Source: an uncultured Eubacteriales bacterium
Lineage (GTDB): Bacteria; Bacillota; Clostridia; Oscillospirales; Acutalibacteraceae
Direction of reading: 5' to 3'
NCBI GenBank assembly: GCA_900313475.1
Contig: OMRJ01000052.1
Coordinates: 1 to 13,397, forward strand
Length of the DNA: 13,397 nucleotides
In this document: positions 7,237 to 13,397 of the stretch, piece after piece
How positions within the stretch are numbered: position 1 is the first letter of the stretch
Layout: each line of letters begins with the position of its first letter
The notes under the pieces: generated by a model
Databases searched by the model: none
What the model saw: only the letters and a program-made list of their open reading frames with translations
Told to the model about the DNA's origin: nothing
Translations under genes and position numbers: made by a program

Positions 7237-7306
7237 TGTCTCTTATATTTGCCTTTTGAGTATTACGGTTCCGAATGCCGCGCAATGCTTAAAACCGCAG
7301 CCGTTA

Positions 7307-9130
7307 TCATTCAACCGTAACCGATTGTGCGAGATTGCGCGGTTTATCAATATCGCAGCCGCGGGCAAGCGCCGTGTAATATGCATAGAACTGAAAAGGA
7401 ACAACCTCGATAATATTGAAAAACAACGGTTCGATATCCGGCAGGACTATCAGCTCATCAATATCGGTCAGTCGTTCCGCGATTGACTGCGGAGCGCAAC
7501 AAATCGTGTAGGCGCCGCGTGCGCGGACTTCCTTGATATTGTTTACGGTCTTCGACGCGGTAACGGGTTGGCTCAAAAATGCAAACACCCGCATTCCCGG
7601 TTCGACAAGTGAGATAGTGCCGTGTTTAAGCTCCCCCGCAGGGCAGCTTTCGGCGTGAATATAAGTTATCTCTTTCATTTTAAGCGCCGCTTCAAGCGCT
7701 GCGGCATAGTCAAGCCCGCGTCCTATAAAAAACATCGACGAGGCGTCTTTCAAATCGGAAGCGTGTTTTTTCGCGTGCGCATCCGACCGCAAAACGATTT
7801 CGAGCGCGTGCGGAAGCTGCGTAAGACTCTTTGTAAGCTCCGCTTCCCTTTCGGCTGCAAGAGCTCCGAGCTCTCTGCCGAACCAGATCGCAAACATATA
7901 CAGGGCTGCAAGCTGCGTGGTGTAGCCTTTTGTGGTAGCTACGGCAGTCTCCTGCCCCGCACAGGTGTAAATAACGTCTCCGCATTCCTTTGCGATAAGA
8001 CTGTCAACAACATTCACAACGCCGACCGTACGCGCTCCGCGCCTTTTGGCCTCACGCAGCGACGCAAGCGTATCGGCTGTTTCACCCGATTGACTTATCG
8101 GCACAACAAGCGTCGAGGAATCCGTCATCGGCTCCATGTATCTGAATTCGCTCGCAATAAACGCATAAGACGCAATGCCTGTCAGCGCACGGAAAACCGC
8201 GGCGGCAGCCACTCCGGCATGATACGCGGAGCCGCAGGCAACAAAGCATATTTTTTTTATATTTCGAACGGCGTTACCGTCGAACAGCGAAAAATCAAAC
8301 GCTACTTCGCCGTTTTTTATATGCGCGCCGAGTGTCCGCCGAACGGCGTCCGGCTGTTCAAAAATCTCTTTGAGCATATAGTGAGCCATACCGTTTTTTC
8401 CGTAATCACCGCTGCCGACATCGAGCACCGTCAGTTCCTTTTCAACGGGTTCGCCGTTAAAGTTATAAAACGACGCGCTGTCCGGGCGCAGCACAGCCGC
8501 CTCACCGTCGTTGAGGTAAACCGCCTTTTTTGTATGCTCCGCAACAGCCGAAATATCAGACGACGCAACCGTCTTGTCTTTTCCGATGCCGATGATAAGC
8601 GGACTGAAGTTTCTGATCGCAATAACCGTATCCGGTTCGTCGATACACATAAGCGCCGCGGCAAAGGTTCCTTCAAGCCGCTTTGCCGCATTAAGCACCG
8701 CTTTCAGGAAGTTTCCTCGGTAATACTTCTGAACAAGGTGAACTATCGTCTCCGTGTCCGTATCGCTTTTAAACACGTGTCCTTCGTTCAAAAGCTCTGC
8801 CTTGAGCGCTTCGTAATTTTCTATTATGCCGTTGTGAACTACGGCAAAGTGCCCGTCCTCACTCAAATGAGGGTGAGCGTTTCGTTCCGTGGGCGCTCCG
8901 TGAGTTGCCCAGCGGGTGTGACCGATTCCGACGGAGCCGTAAAACGGCGCGGAGTTGTATTTTGCTTCAAGCTCGGCAACTCTTTTTGTGGTTTTACAGG
9001 TTCTTATCACGCTGTCACTCATCACCGCAAGTCCGGCTGAATCGTATCCTCTGTACTCAAGTCTTTCAAGTCCTTTAATAAGATGCGGGGCAACGCTTCC
9101 GCGCTCCGCAAATGCAATAATACCGCACAT
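7307..9130 (-). CDS. glmS: Glutamine--fructose-6-phosphate aminotransferase (isomerizing)
   Basis: A 607-residue enzyme making glucosamine-6-phosphate from fructose-6-phosphate and glutamine, the first step to UDP-GlcNAc and peptidoglycan. The start is ATG at 9130 with GGAGG a few bases upstream; the next residue, Cys2, becomes the N-terminal nucleophile, so an upstream in-frame ATG at 9175 is excluded. The class II glutaminase domain has GHTRWATHG (70-78) and NGIIENY (100-106). Two SIS sugar-isomerase domains follow, with CGSAYHAG (299-306), SQSGETADT (346-354) and LKMKE...LKHG holding K484, E487 and H503 (E. coli K485, E488, H504). The C-tail DKPRNLAQSVTVE is the family signature except that Gln602 (CAA, 7325-7327) replaces the Lys equivalent to E. 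coli Lys603, which engages the sugar. Length is normal. The gene is preceded by a glmS ribozyme and its own promoter. Identity is certain; full activity is questionable because of Gln602. Confidence 0.96.
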   Translation of the reverse strand: MCGIIAFAERGSVAPHLIKGLERLEYRGYDSAGLAVMSDSVIRTCKTTKRVAELEAKYNSAPFYGSVGIGHTRWATHGAPTERNAHPHLSEDGHFAVVHNGIIENYEALKAELLNEGHVFKSDTDTETIVHLVQKYYRGNFLKAVLNAAKRLEGTFAAALMCIDEPDTVIAIRNFSPLIIGIGKDKTVASSDISAVAEHTKKAVYLNDGEAAVLRPDSASFYNFNGEPVEKELTVLDVGSGDYGKNGMAHYMLKEIFEQPDAVRRTLGAHIKNGEVAFDFSLFDGNAVRNIKKICFVACGSAYHAGVAAAAVFRALTGIASYAFIASEFRYMEPMTDSSTLVVPISQSGETADTLASLREAKRRGARTVGVVNVVDSLIAKECGDVIYTCAGQETAVATTKGYTTQLAALYMFAIWFGRELGALAAEREAELTKSLTQLPHALEIVLRSDAHAKKHASDLKDASSMFFIGRGLDYAAALEAALKMKEITYIHAESCPAGELKHGTISLVEPGMRVFAFLSQPVTASKTVNNIKEVRARGAYTICCAPQSIAERLTDIDELIVLPDIEPLFFNIIEVVPFQFYAYYTALARGCDIDKPRNLAQSVTVE

Positions 9131-9184
9131 ATGACCTCCGTTTTTAAAAATGGGCGCAATTGTCCCATAAAGCATAGCGTTTAG

Positions 9185-9349
9185 TTTTTTTCACGGTGAA
9201 ACACGCTTTGTTTTCCGGTTGCCCGAAGTTTTTCCCGTGCTTCTGCGATCCGTGTGTAACCGCGGGGCATCCGCCGAATGTTTCGATAAACCCCGACCTC
9301 GTCAACCGCTATGCCGTGTGCGGTCCCGGCGCTTCTTTTTTTCACGGTG
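9185..9349 (-). repeat. 14-bp direct repeat bracketing the glmS ribozyme
   Basis: On the minus strand CACCGTGAAAAAAA occurs exactly twice, at 9349-9336 just before the ribozyme cleavage site and at 9198-9185 just after its core. The copies are 151 bp apart. The A-run makes part of the match cheap, but CACCGTG plus seven A is still notable. Confidence 0.85.
9200..9332 (-). ncRNA. glmS ribozyme (glucosamine-6-phosphate-activated self-cleaving RNA)
   Basis: The minus strand upstream of glmS contains the hallmark core: GCGCC at 9332-9328, then GACGAGG, GGGGTTTATCGA and TTCGGCGGATGCCCCG (about 9304-9264). These match the conserved Bacillus glmS ribozyme core as I know it. By family knowledge cleavage falls 5' of the first G of GCGCC, between A9333 and G9332. 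ACCGC and GCGGT form P2 before GACGAGG; GGGG and CCCC form P2.1; GCGCC can pair with the GGCG of TTCGGCGG. Further on CGGTT and AACCG close P3, and GGAAAACAAAG lies near the 3' end. When GlcN6P accumulates the RNA cuts itself and the glmS message is degraded, giving feedback control. The 3' boundary is approximate; the P3/P4 region differs from Bacillus. Confidence 0.93.
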
Positions 9350-9411
9350 TCCGTTTTCGCTCCTTTCGACTCAAAATTTACGGCATTTATATCAAAGACA
9401 CAGATGTATAT

Positions 9412-9440
9412 ATTTTACATTGATTTTTGCGAGCTGTAAA
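9412..9440 (-). promoter_or_regulatory. Sigma-A type promoter of glmS
   Basis: On the minus strand TTTACA (9440-9435), a 17-nt spacer and TAAAAT (9417-9412) predict a start near 9405, leaving about 70 nt of RNA before the ribozyme cleavage site. Position and spacing fit a dedicated glmS promoter. Confidence 0.7.
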
Positions 9441-9445
9441 CTGTG

Positions 9446-9480
9446 TTTTTGCACAAAGATAATCTTCGTTGTGCGAAAAA
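9446..9480. repeat. Palindromic hairpin just upstream of the glmS promoter
   Basis: TTTTTGCACAA at 9446-9456 is mirrored by TTGTGC and AAAAA (9469-9480, with one inserted G), with inner complementarity AAGA/TCTT. It has no T-run after the stem on either strand, so it is unlikely to be a terminator. It ends six bases before the -35 hexamer (minus-strand sense), where an operator could lie. Confidence 0.5.
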
Positions 9481-9564
9481 GGTATTTATAACAGAGAAAA
9501 AAACAATTTGTCTCACATTTTTCACCGCACCCGAAAAAAAATGTCACTCTTGCATAAAAACACA

Positions 9565-9613
9565 AAAAGCCGCAAAATACAAAAGAAAAATTCCTTTGCA
9601 CCTTACGGCTTTT
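9565..9613 (-). terminator. Intrinsic terminator, bidirectional in form
   Basis: On the minus strand AAAAGCCG (9613-9606) pairs with CGGCTTTT (9572-9565). The inside is extended by an A/T-rich stem (AAAGGAA with TTCTTTT), and the outer stem runs into TTTTTGTGTTTTT. It lies about 90 nt after the stop of the small Cys-rich frame and ends that unit before the glmS promoter. Confidence 0.6.
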
Positions 9614-9702
9614 ATTATTTACACTTCTTCACCGAAAAAAGCATAAATACCGAAATCATTTTATTTCTTCTCAAAAAAACATTCCGACATTACTTTTTTC
9701 TC

Positions 9703-9843
9703 TTATTTTTTCTTATCACGACTCCAACCGTTGATAAAACCGCACACACGGCAACTGCCGCCGCAATTCTTGCACCTGTGGCGGTAACATTTTTCAGGGT
9801 ATTTTCCTTTCTGTTCATCATTTAATTCTAACTTATATTCCAC
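9703..9843 (-). CDS. Predicted 46-residue Cys-rich small protein (GTG start)
   Basis: Not a recognised family. Translation from GTG at 9843 begins MEYKLELNDEQKGKYPEKC and continues into a cluster with Cys at 19, 24, 27, 31 and 34 (C-x4-C-x2-C-x3-C-x2-C), then GFINGW and a lysine tail. The cluster suggests a small zinc- or metal-binding ribbon. Support: a near-consensus promoter at 9878-9906, the ribosome site AAAGGCGGTGAT (one mismatch to the AAAGGAGGTGAT consensus) about ten bases before the GTG, and a terminator 90 nt beyond the stop. Caution: an overlapping frame (9690-9821) gives a 43-residue peptide with one hydrophobic segment and a basic end, but its ATGATG directly follows a stop and lacks a ribosome site. 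An ATG two bases upstream of the GTG leads only to five codons. The unit could also be a small RNA. The Cys frame is preferred on initiation signals and higher GC3. Confidence 0.42.
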   Translation of the reverse strand: MEYKLELNDEQKGKYPEKCYRHRCKNCGGSCRVCGFINGWSRDKKK

Positions 9844-9877
9844 ATCGGTATCACCGCCTTTATTCTTTTACAATATT

Positions 9878-9906
9878 ATTCTATCGGTATTCTTTCATAT
9901 TGTCAA
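9878..9906 (-). promoter_or_regulatory. Strong sigma-A promoter before the small Cys-rich frame
   Basis: On the minus strand a perfect TTGACA (9906-9901), a 17-nt spacer and TAGAAT (9883-9878) predict a start near 9871. It sits directly after the potD terminator, so the downstream unit is independent of the pot operon. Confidence 0.8.
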
Positions 9907-9930
9907 TATATCCGCTGTGTATTTTTCAAA

Positions 9931-9973
9931 AAAAATAAAAAAAATAAAAACCGCTGCATCCGAATGCAACGGT
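9931..9973 (-). terminator. Intrinsic terminator of the pot operon
   Basis: On the minus strand ACCGTTGCAT (9973-9964) pairs with ATGCAGCGGT (9959-9950), ten pairs with one G-U around a 4-nt loop, followed by a long T-rich tail (complement of 9931-9949). It lies 13 bp after the potD stop codon. The plus strand also has a six-T run after the stem. Confidence 0.92.
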
Positions 9974-9986
9974 CTTTTTTCAAACA

Positions 9987-11102
9987 TCAGTTGTTTTTAA
10001 CTTTTTCCCAAAGGGTGTTTATATAGTCAAGTGTTTCGGCATCAAGGTTTTTGTAGGCGTATTTGTTATAGTCCGCCGCAAAGTTATCCGTCGGAGGATA
10101 AAGAACCTTCATAGCCTCCTCGCCCATATCCGATTTATACGTTTCGCTGTTATAAACGACCTTGTTGGGAGACGCATAGTATGTCGCCTCGGCATTTGCA
10201 ACCGCAGGCTCCTCGGAGAGCATATAGTTTATGAATATCTCCGCAAGCTCCTTGTTGCGGCATGCCGACGGAATGCACATTGCGTCGATATAGTAGTTTG
10301 TGGGATCGGGATAGTAGAATTTAAGGTCAACGTTTTCCGCCTGATCTTCTTTCATCGTGAAGTAGTCGCCGGCATAATACGCGCCTATTGCAGCTTCGCC
10401 CGACTCCATGTAGTTGAAAATTTCATCCATAACAAGACCGTATCTCAGAGATTTCTGCTTCTGAAGTTCTTCAAAAGCTTTGTCCCAATCGGCTGTGTCG
10501 GTTGTATTCACATCAATTCCGAGTTTATACATCGCGGTGCCGAATGCGTCGCGGGAATTGTTGAACTGAAGTATTTTCTTCGCGTACTTTTCGTTCCACA
10601 TAAGATCCCAGCCTTTTGCGTCGGCTTCGTCAACTTCGTTTGCATTGTAAATAATGCCGACGATACCGTAGGCGTACGGCACGGTGTAAGCATTGTCGGG
10701 GTCGTAATACAGTCCCTTGAAGTTATCGTCGATATTCTTGTAATTGGGAATGTTGCTGAAATCAAGCTTCATGAGCATATCTTCGCTGCGCATACGGGCA
10801 ATCATATAATCGGACGGAATTATAACGTCGTAGCTTACCGCGCCGGATTTGAGCTTCGCGTACATATCCTCATTGCTTGTAAAAGTCTCATAGTTAACCT
10901 TTACTTTACGACCGTATTCGGCTTCGTACCATTTCTCAAATTCCTTTTCGGTATAAAAAGAACCTTCGCTGCCGTCGGAGATATACTCGCCCCAGTTATA
11001 AACATTCAGCACGAGCGATTTTTCCGACTTGCATCCGGCAAAGCAGAACGCAAACGACGCAAAAAGCGCAAGAGAGAGAATAACGGATAATACTTTTTTC
11101 AT
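9987..11102 (-). CDS. potD: Spermidine/putrescine ABC transporter substrate-binding lipoprotein
   Basis: A 371-residue extracytoplasmic binding protein that captures polyamines and delivers them to PotBC. The N-terminus is a lipoprotein signal peptide: KK, a hydrophobic stretch, then the lipobox FAGC with the lipidated Cys24. The mature part begins with the family's NVYNWGEYI (33-41), and the two-lobed type II binding fold follows, with SYDVIIPSDYMI and TVPYAYGIVGIIYN as typical segments. YYPDPTNYYIDAMCIP aligns with the PotD ligand stretch containing Trp255 and Asp257; here the Trp is Tyr and the Asp is kept. The exact polyamine therefore cannot be stated. GGGAGG lies seven to eight bases before the ATG. 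It is the last gene of potABCD, 18 bp after potC. Confidence 0.93.
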   Translation of the reverse strand: MKKVLSVILSLALFASFAFCFAGCKSEKSLVLNVYNWGEYISDGSEGSFYTEKEFEKWYEAEYGRKVKVNYETFTSNEDMYAKLKSGAVSYDVIIPSDYMIARMRSEDMLMKLDFSNIPNYKNIDDNFKGLYYDPDNAYTVPYAYGIVGIIYNANEVDEADAKGWDLMWNEKYAKKILQFNNSRDAFGTAMYKLGIDVNTTDTADWDKAFEELQKQKSLRYGLVMDEIFNYMESGEAAIGAYYAGDYFTMKEDQAENVDLKFYYPDPTNYYIDAMCIPSACRNKELAEIFINYMLSEEPAVANAEATYYASPNKVVYNSETYKSDMGEEAMKVLYPPTDNFAADYNKYAYKNLDAETLDYINTLWEKVKNN

Positions 11103-11120
11103 AATACTGTCCTCCCGACA

Positions 11121-11936
11121 TTATTTTTTGTTTCTGTGTTTCTTTTTCGGTCTTGATTCATCCTTTTCGGCAAGATTCGAGAGCATCAAAAGGATAAGCA
11201 CCGCAAAGAAAATTATTGTAGCAAGAGCATACATCTTCGGCGTGACGGTCTTTTTGGTCATTCCGTAGATGCGTATCGGCAGTGTCTGGAAGCCGTTGCC
11301 CGCAGTGAAATAGCTTATCACGAAGTCATCGAGCGAGAGTGTAAACGCCATGATAAGCCCCGTTAAGATTCCGGGGAGAATCTCGGGAAGCTGTACCTTA
11401 AAAAACGCCCTGCCGGGGGAGCATCCGAGATCGCGCGCGGCTTCGGGGAGTGCTTTATCCGCCTGTGCGAGCTTCGGAAGCACCTGCAATATAACATACG
11501 GCAGACAGAAGGTTATGTGAGCGATAAGCATGGTCGCAAAATTGAGGCTTGTGGACGCTCCGAAAAGTCTGCCGATAAAAACAAACATGAGCATAAGGGA
11601 GATGCCCGTTATGATATCCGGGTTCACCATGGGGATATTCGTAACGGTGTCGATTGCCGTACGGTACCATTTACTGCGAATCTTATCAATTCCGACCGCG
11701 GCGGCGGTGCCCATAACGGTTGAAATAACGGATGCCGAAAACGCAAGGATAAGCGTGTTTTTGACGGATGTAAGCGTCTGTTCGTCCCTGAAAAGCTCTC
11801 TGTACCACTTAAGCGAAAAACCCGAAAAAACCGACAGGCTCTTTGCGTCGTTAAATGAGAACACAAGCATTATCACAATGGGCGCGAACAGAAAAACAAA
11901 CGCAAGCGCCATATATATTTTGGACGCCGTTTTCAT
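11121..11936 (-). CDS. potC: Spermidine/putrescine ABC transporter permease PotC
   Basis: A 271-residue inner-membrane permease with about six transmembrane helices. The EAA loop LPEAARDLGCSPGRAFFKV (163-181) contacts the ATPase PotA. SLDDFVISYFTAG (201-213) and the following TLPIRIYG are PotC family signatures. The tail is strongly basic (RPKKKHRNKK). The ATG overlaps the potB stop as ATGA, and AAGGGGGTG stands just upstream, so translation may be both coupled and independently initiated. With PotB it forms the channel for polyamine import. Confidence 0.94.
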   Translation of the reverse strand: MKTASKIYMALAFVFLFAPIVIMLVFSFNDAKSLSVFSGFSLKWYRELFRDEQTLTSVKNTLILAFSASVISTVMGTAAAVGIDKIRSKWYRTAIDTVTNIPMVNPDIITGISLMLMFVFIGRLFGASTSLNFATMLIAHITFCLPYVILQVLPKLAQADKALPEAARDLGCSPGRAFFKVQLPEILPGILTGLIMAFTLSLDDFVISYFTAGNGFQTLPIRIYGMTKKTVTPKMYALATIIFFAVLILLMLSNLAEKDESRPKKKHRNKK

Positions 11937-12832
11937 GTGTGCACCCCCTTATATTTTGCGTCGGCACAGCGGCGCAGCACCGCCATGGCGGCAAGCAGCA
12001 CAACCATCATGATAAAGGCGATAGCTGCCGCGAAATGGAGATTGTTTGCGATATACTGCCCCTCTATAGCGTCGCCTATGAGGAAAAATTTGCCGCTGCC
12101 GAGCTTTTGTGAAATGTAGAATGTGCTCACCGACGGAATAAGCACCATTGTTATGCCCGAAATCACGCCGGGCACGGTGAGCGGAAAAATAACGCGGCGC
12201 AGCACGCCGAGCGAATTGCAGCCGAGGTCGTAAGCCGCCTCGATGAGCTTAACGTCAAGCTTCGCCATAACCGAATAGACGGGCAGAATCATATACGGAA
12301 GATAGTCGTACACCATTCCTATTACAACGGCGGACTGCGTGCCGATTATGTGAAACGGTCCGATGCCGAGCCTGCCCAAAAACGTGTTGAGAATGCCGGT
12401 GTCCTGCAAAATGGTCATCCATGCGTATGTTCTGATAAGGAAATTCATCCACATGGGAATCATAATTATCGTTATCATCGTTTTCTGGGTTTTCGGCTTC
12501 ATGCGGGAAATAATGTACGCAATCGGATAGCCGAGCAAAAAACATATGAGAGTCGAAATTACGGCAAGACGCACCGAACGCCTGAAAATGAGTATATATG
12601 TCCGTACCTTTGTAACACTGCCGTCGGCAGCCGTTATTTCGGAAATTGCGTTGAAAAATCTGGATATATTGTCGAACGTAAAATTAAAATTATCGTCGGT
12701 AAACGCGTAGTACGCGATAAACACAAGCGGAACCAGTATAAACAGCATCGCCCACACCGTGTACGGCGCCGACAGCATACGCTGCATAACCGATGCTTTT
12801 TCTCTAACTGCGGTGTTTGCGGATTTTTTCAT
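11933..12832 (-). CDS. potB: Spermidine/putrescine ABC transporter permease PotB
   Basis: A 299-residue membrane permease with about six helices. The first is at about 25-43, followed by an external segment (about 45-80). The EAA loop IEAAYDLGCNSLGVLRRV (197-214) binds PotA. MWMNFLIRTYAWM (128-139) and GMVYDYLPYMILPVY (172-186) are typical of PotB. The ATG overlaps the last codons of potA as ATGA, and GGAGG sits only one base upstream, closer than optimal, so coupling to potA translation is likely. Confidence 0.94.
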   Translation of the reverse strand: MKKSANTAVREKASVMQRMLSAPYTVWAMLFILVPLVFIAYYAFTDDNFNFTFDNISRFFNAISEITAADGSVTKVRTYILIFRRSVRLAVISTLICFLLGYPIAYIISRMKPKTQKTMITIIMIPMWMNFLIRTYAWMTILQDTGILNTFLGRLGIGPFHIIGTQSAVVIGMVYDYLPYMILPVYSVMAKLDVKLIEAAYDLGCNSLGVLRRVIFPLTVPGVISGITMVLIPSVSTFYISQKLGSGKFFLIGDAIEGQYIANNLHFAAAIAFIMMVVLLAAMAVLRRCADAKYKGVHT

Positions 12833-13397
12833 TCCTCCGTCTCACTTTCCGCATCCGAAAGCTCGTCAAGCTCGTTGCTGAACGAGGAGTAGTCGCCGAA
12901 CATACCCGAATACTCCGATTTTTTCATGATATGAATTGCGTCCGGCTCAATGTAAAGACCGACCTTTTCGTCAACTCCGACAAAATCTGTAGTCTGAATC
13001 ATCCACATAAAGCCGCCTATATCAACTATTATTTCATAGTGGACTCCCTTGAAGGTTACGGATGTGACAGTGCCGGTGAGCATTCCCTTTTCCGGAGTGA
13101 CAACGTCCACGTCTTCGGGACGGACGACAACATCAACCGGTTCATCCTTGCCGAAGCCGCCGTCAACGCAATCGAAGGTATGCCCCGAAAAACTGACTAC
13201 GCAATCTCTGCGCATGATGCCGTCGACAATATTGCTTTCACCGATGAAATCGGCTACAAACGCATTTTTCGGTTCGTTGTAAATATCGGTAGGAGTGCCT
13301 ATCTGCTGAATCTTGCCGCCGTCCATCACTACTATGGTGTCGGACATCGACAGCGCCTCCTCCTGGTCGTGTGTAACAAAAATAAACGTTATTCCGA
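12829..13397 (-). CDS. potA: Spermidine/putrescine ABC transporter ATP-binding protein (3' part)
   Basis: The frame stays open to the right edge, so the ATG at 13347 is internal. The first visible residues, GITFIFVTHDQEEALSMSD, contain the H-loop histidine of an ABC ATPase; the Walker and signature motifs lie outside the window. GKIQQIGTPTDIYNEP and FVADFIGESNIVDG lead into a C-terminal TOBE_2 domain (VVRPEDVDVV, VTSVTFKGVHYEI), which is regulatory in PotA/MalK-type ATPases. The end is acidic (ELDELSDAESETEE). It powers import through PotBC and is the first pot gene seen here. Any promoter for the operon is outside the window. Confidence 0.94.
   Translation of the reverse strand, partial: GITFIFVTHDQEEALSMSDTIVVMDGGKIQQIGTPTDIYNEPKNAFVADFIGESNIVDGIMRRDCVVSFSGHTFDCVDGGFGKDEPVDVVVRPEDVDVVTPEKGMLTGTVTSVTFKGVHYEIIVDIGGFMWMIQTTDFVGVDEKVGLYIEPDAIHIMKKSEYSGMFGDYSSFSNELDELSDAESETEE

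Noticed and set aside
7622..9040. A 472-codon open frame on the plus strand, antisense to glmS
   Set aside because: It lies entirely within glmS, has no ribosome site or recognisable domain, and is rich in Arg and Cys as expected of a shadow of a high-GC3 coding strand.
9131..9175. Upstream in-frame ATG of glmS at 9175
   Set aside because: It would add 15 residues before the catalytic Cys2, which must be N-terminal after Met removal; the ATG at 9130 has its own GGAGG.
9690..9821. 43-codon minus-strand frame encoding one hydrophobic segment with a basic tail
   Set aside because: It starts directly after an in-frame stop and has no Shine-Dalgarno sequence; the overlapping GTG frame has better initiation signals. 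Kept only as an alternative.
9469..9825. A 118-codon plus-strand frame between glmS and potD
   Set aside because: TTG start, no ribosome site, low-complexity Lys/Phe-rich composition, and it overlaps a terminator and the better supported minus-strand unit.
13347..13397. Reading ATG 13347 as the potA start
   Set aside because: The frame stays open to the edge and encodes the ABC H-loop THDQEEAL upstream, so the gene is truncated by the window rather than short.

Overview
The window looks like chromosome from an anaerobic Gram-positive of the class Clostridia, possibly an uncultivated gut Oscillospirales/Ruminococcus-type lineage. The reasons are strong AGGAGG-type ribosome binding sites, sigma-A promoters of TTGACA/TATAAT type, a glmS ribozyme upstream of glmS (a Firmicutes hallmark), a clostridial-style Mrp with an N-terminal Cys cluster, and a lipoprotein PotD. 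This is inference from gene content; no 16S or other marker is present. There is no sign of a phage, transposon or CRISPR array.

Layout. Positions 1-2237 (+) hold the 3' part of carB, fused in frame to a diaminopimelate epimerase (DapF) domain. Positions 2238-2879 are a 640-bp non-coding stretch. It carries a possible small structured RNA ending in a perfect 12-bp terminator hairpin, a 29-bp tandem duplication, a good promoter, and a roughly 200-nt structured leader. Positions 2880-7171 (+) carry mrp (Fe-S carrier ATPase), a DEDDh 3'-5' exonuclease translationally coupled to it, a CPA2-type cation/proton antiporter and pyruvate kinase, closed by a strong terminator. From 7307 to the right edge everything is on the minus strand: glmS with its self-cleaving ribozyme leader and promoter, a compact transcription unit encoding a predicted 46-residue Cys-rich peptide, and the polyamine ABC transporter operon potA-potB-potC-potD, with potA cut by the window edge.

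How the genes work together. carB feeds pyrimidine and arginine synthesis. The DapF domain resembles the enzyme making meso-diaminopimelate, and GlmS makes glucosamine-6-phosphate, so two peptidoglycan precursor steps are present. PotABCD imports spermidine/putrescine. Pyruvate kinase is the last step of glycolysis.

Most notable points: (i) the CarB-DapF fusion; (ii) the DapF domain lacks the first of its two catalytic cysteines (Gly instead) and has Asp for a substrate-binding Asn; (iii) GlmS has Gln in place of the near-invariant C-terminal Lys that corresponds to E. coli Lys603; (iv) an unrecognised structured leader before mrp; (v) a small self-contained promoter-ORF-terminator cassette between glmS and potD.
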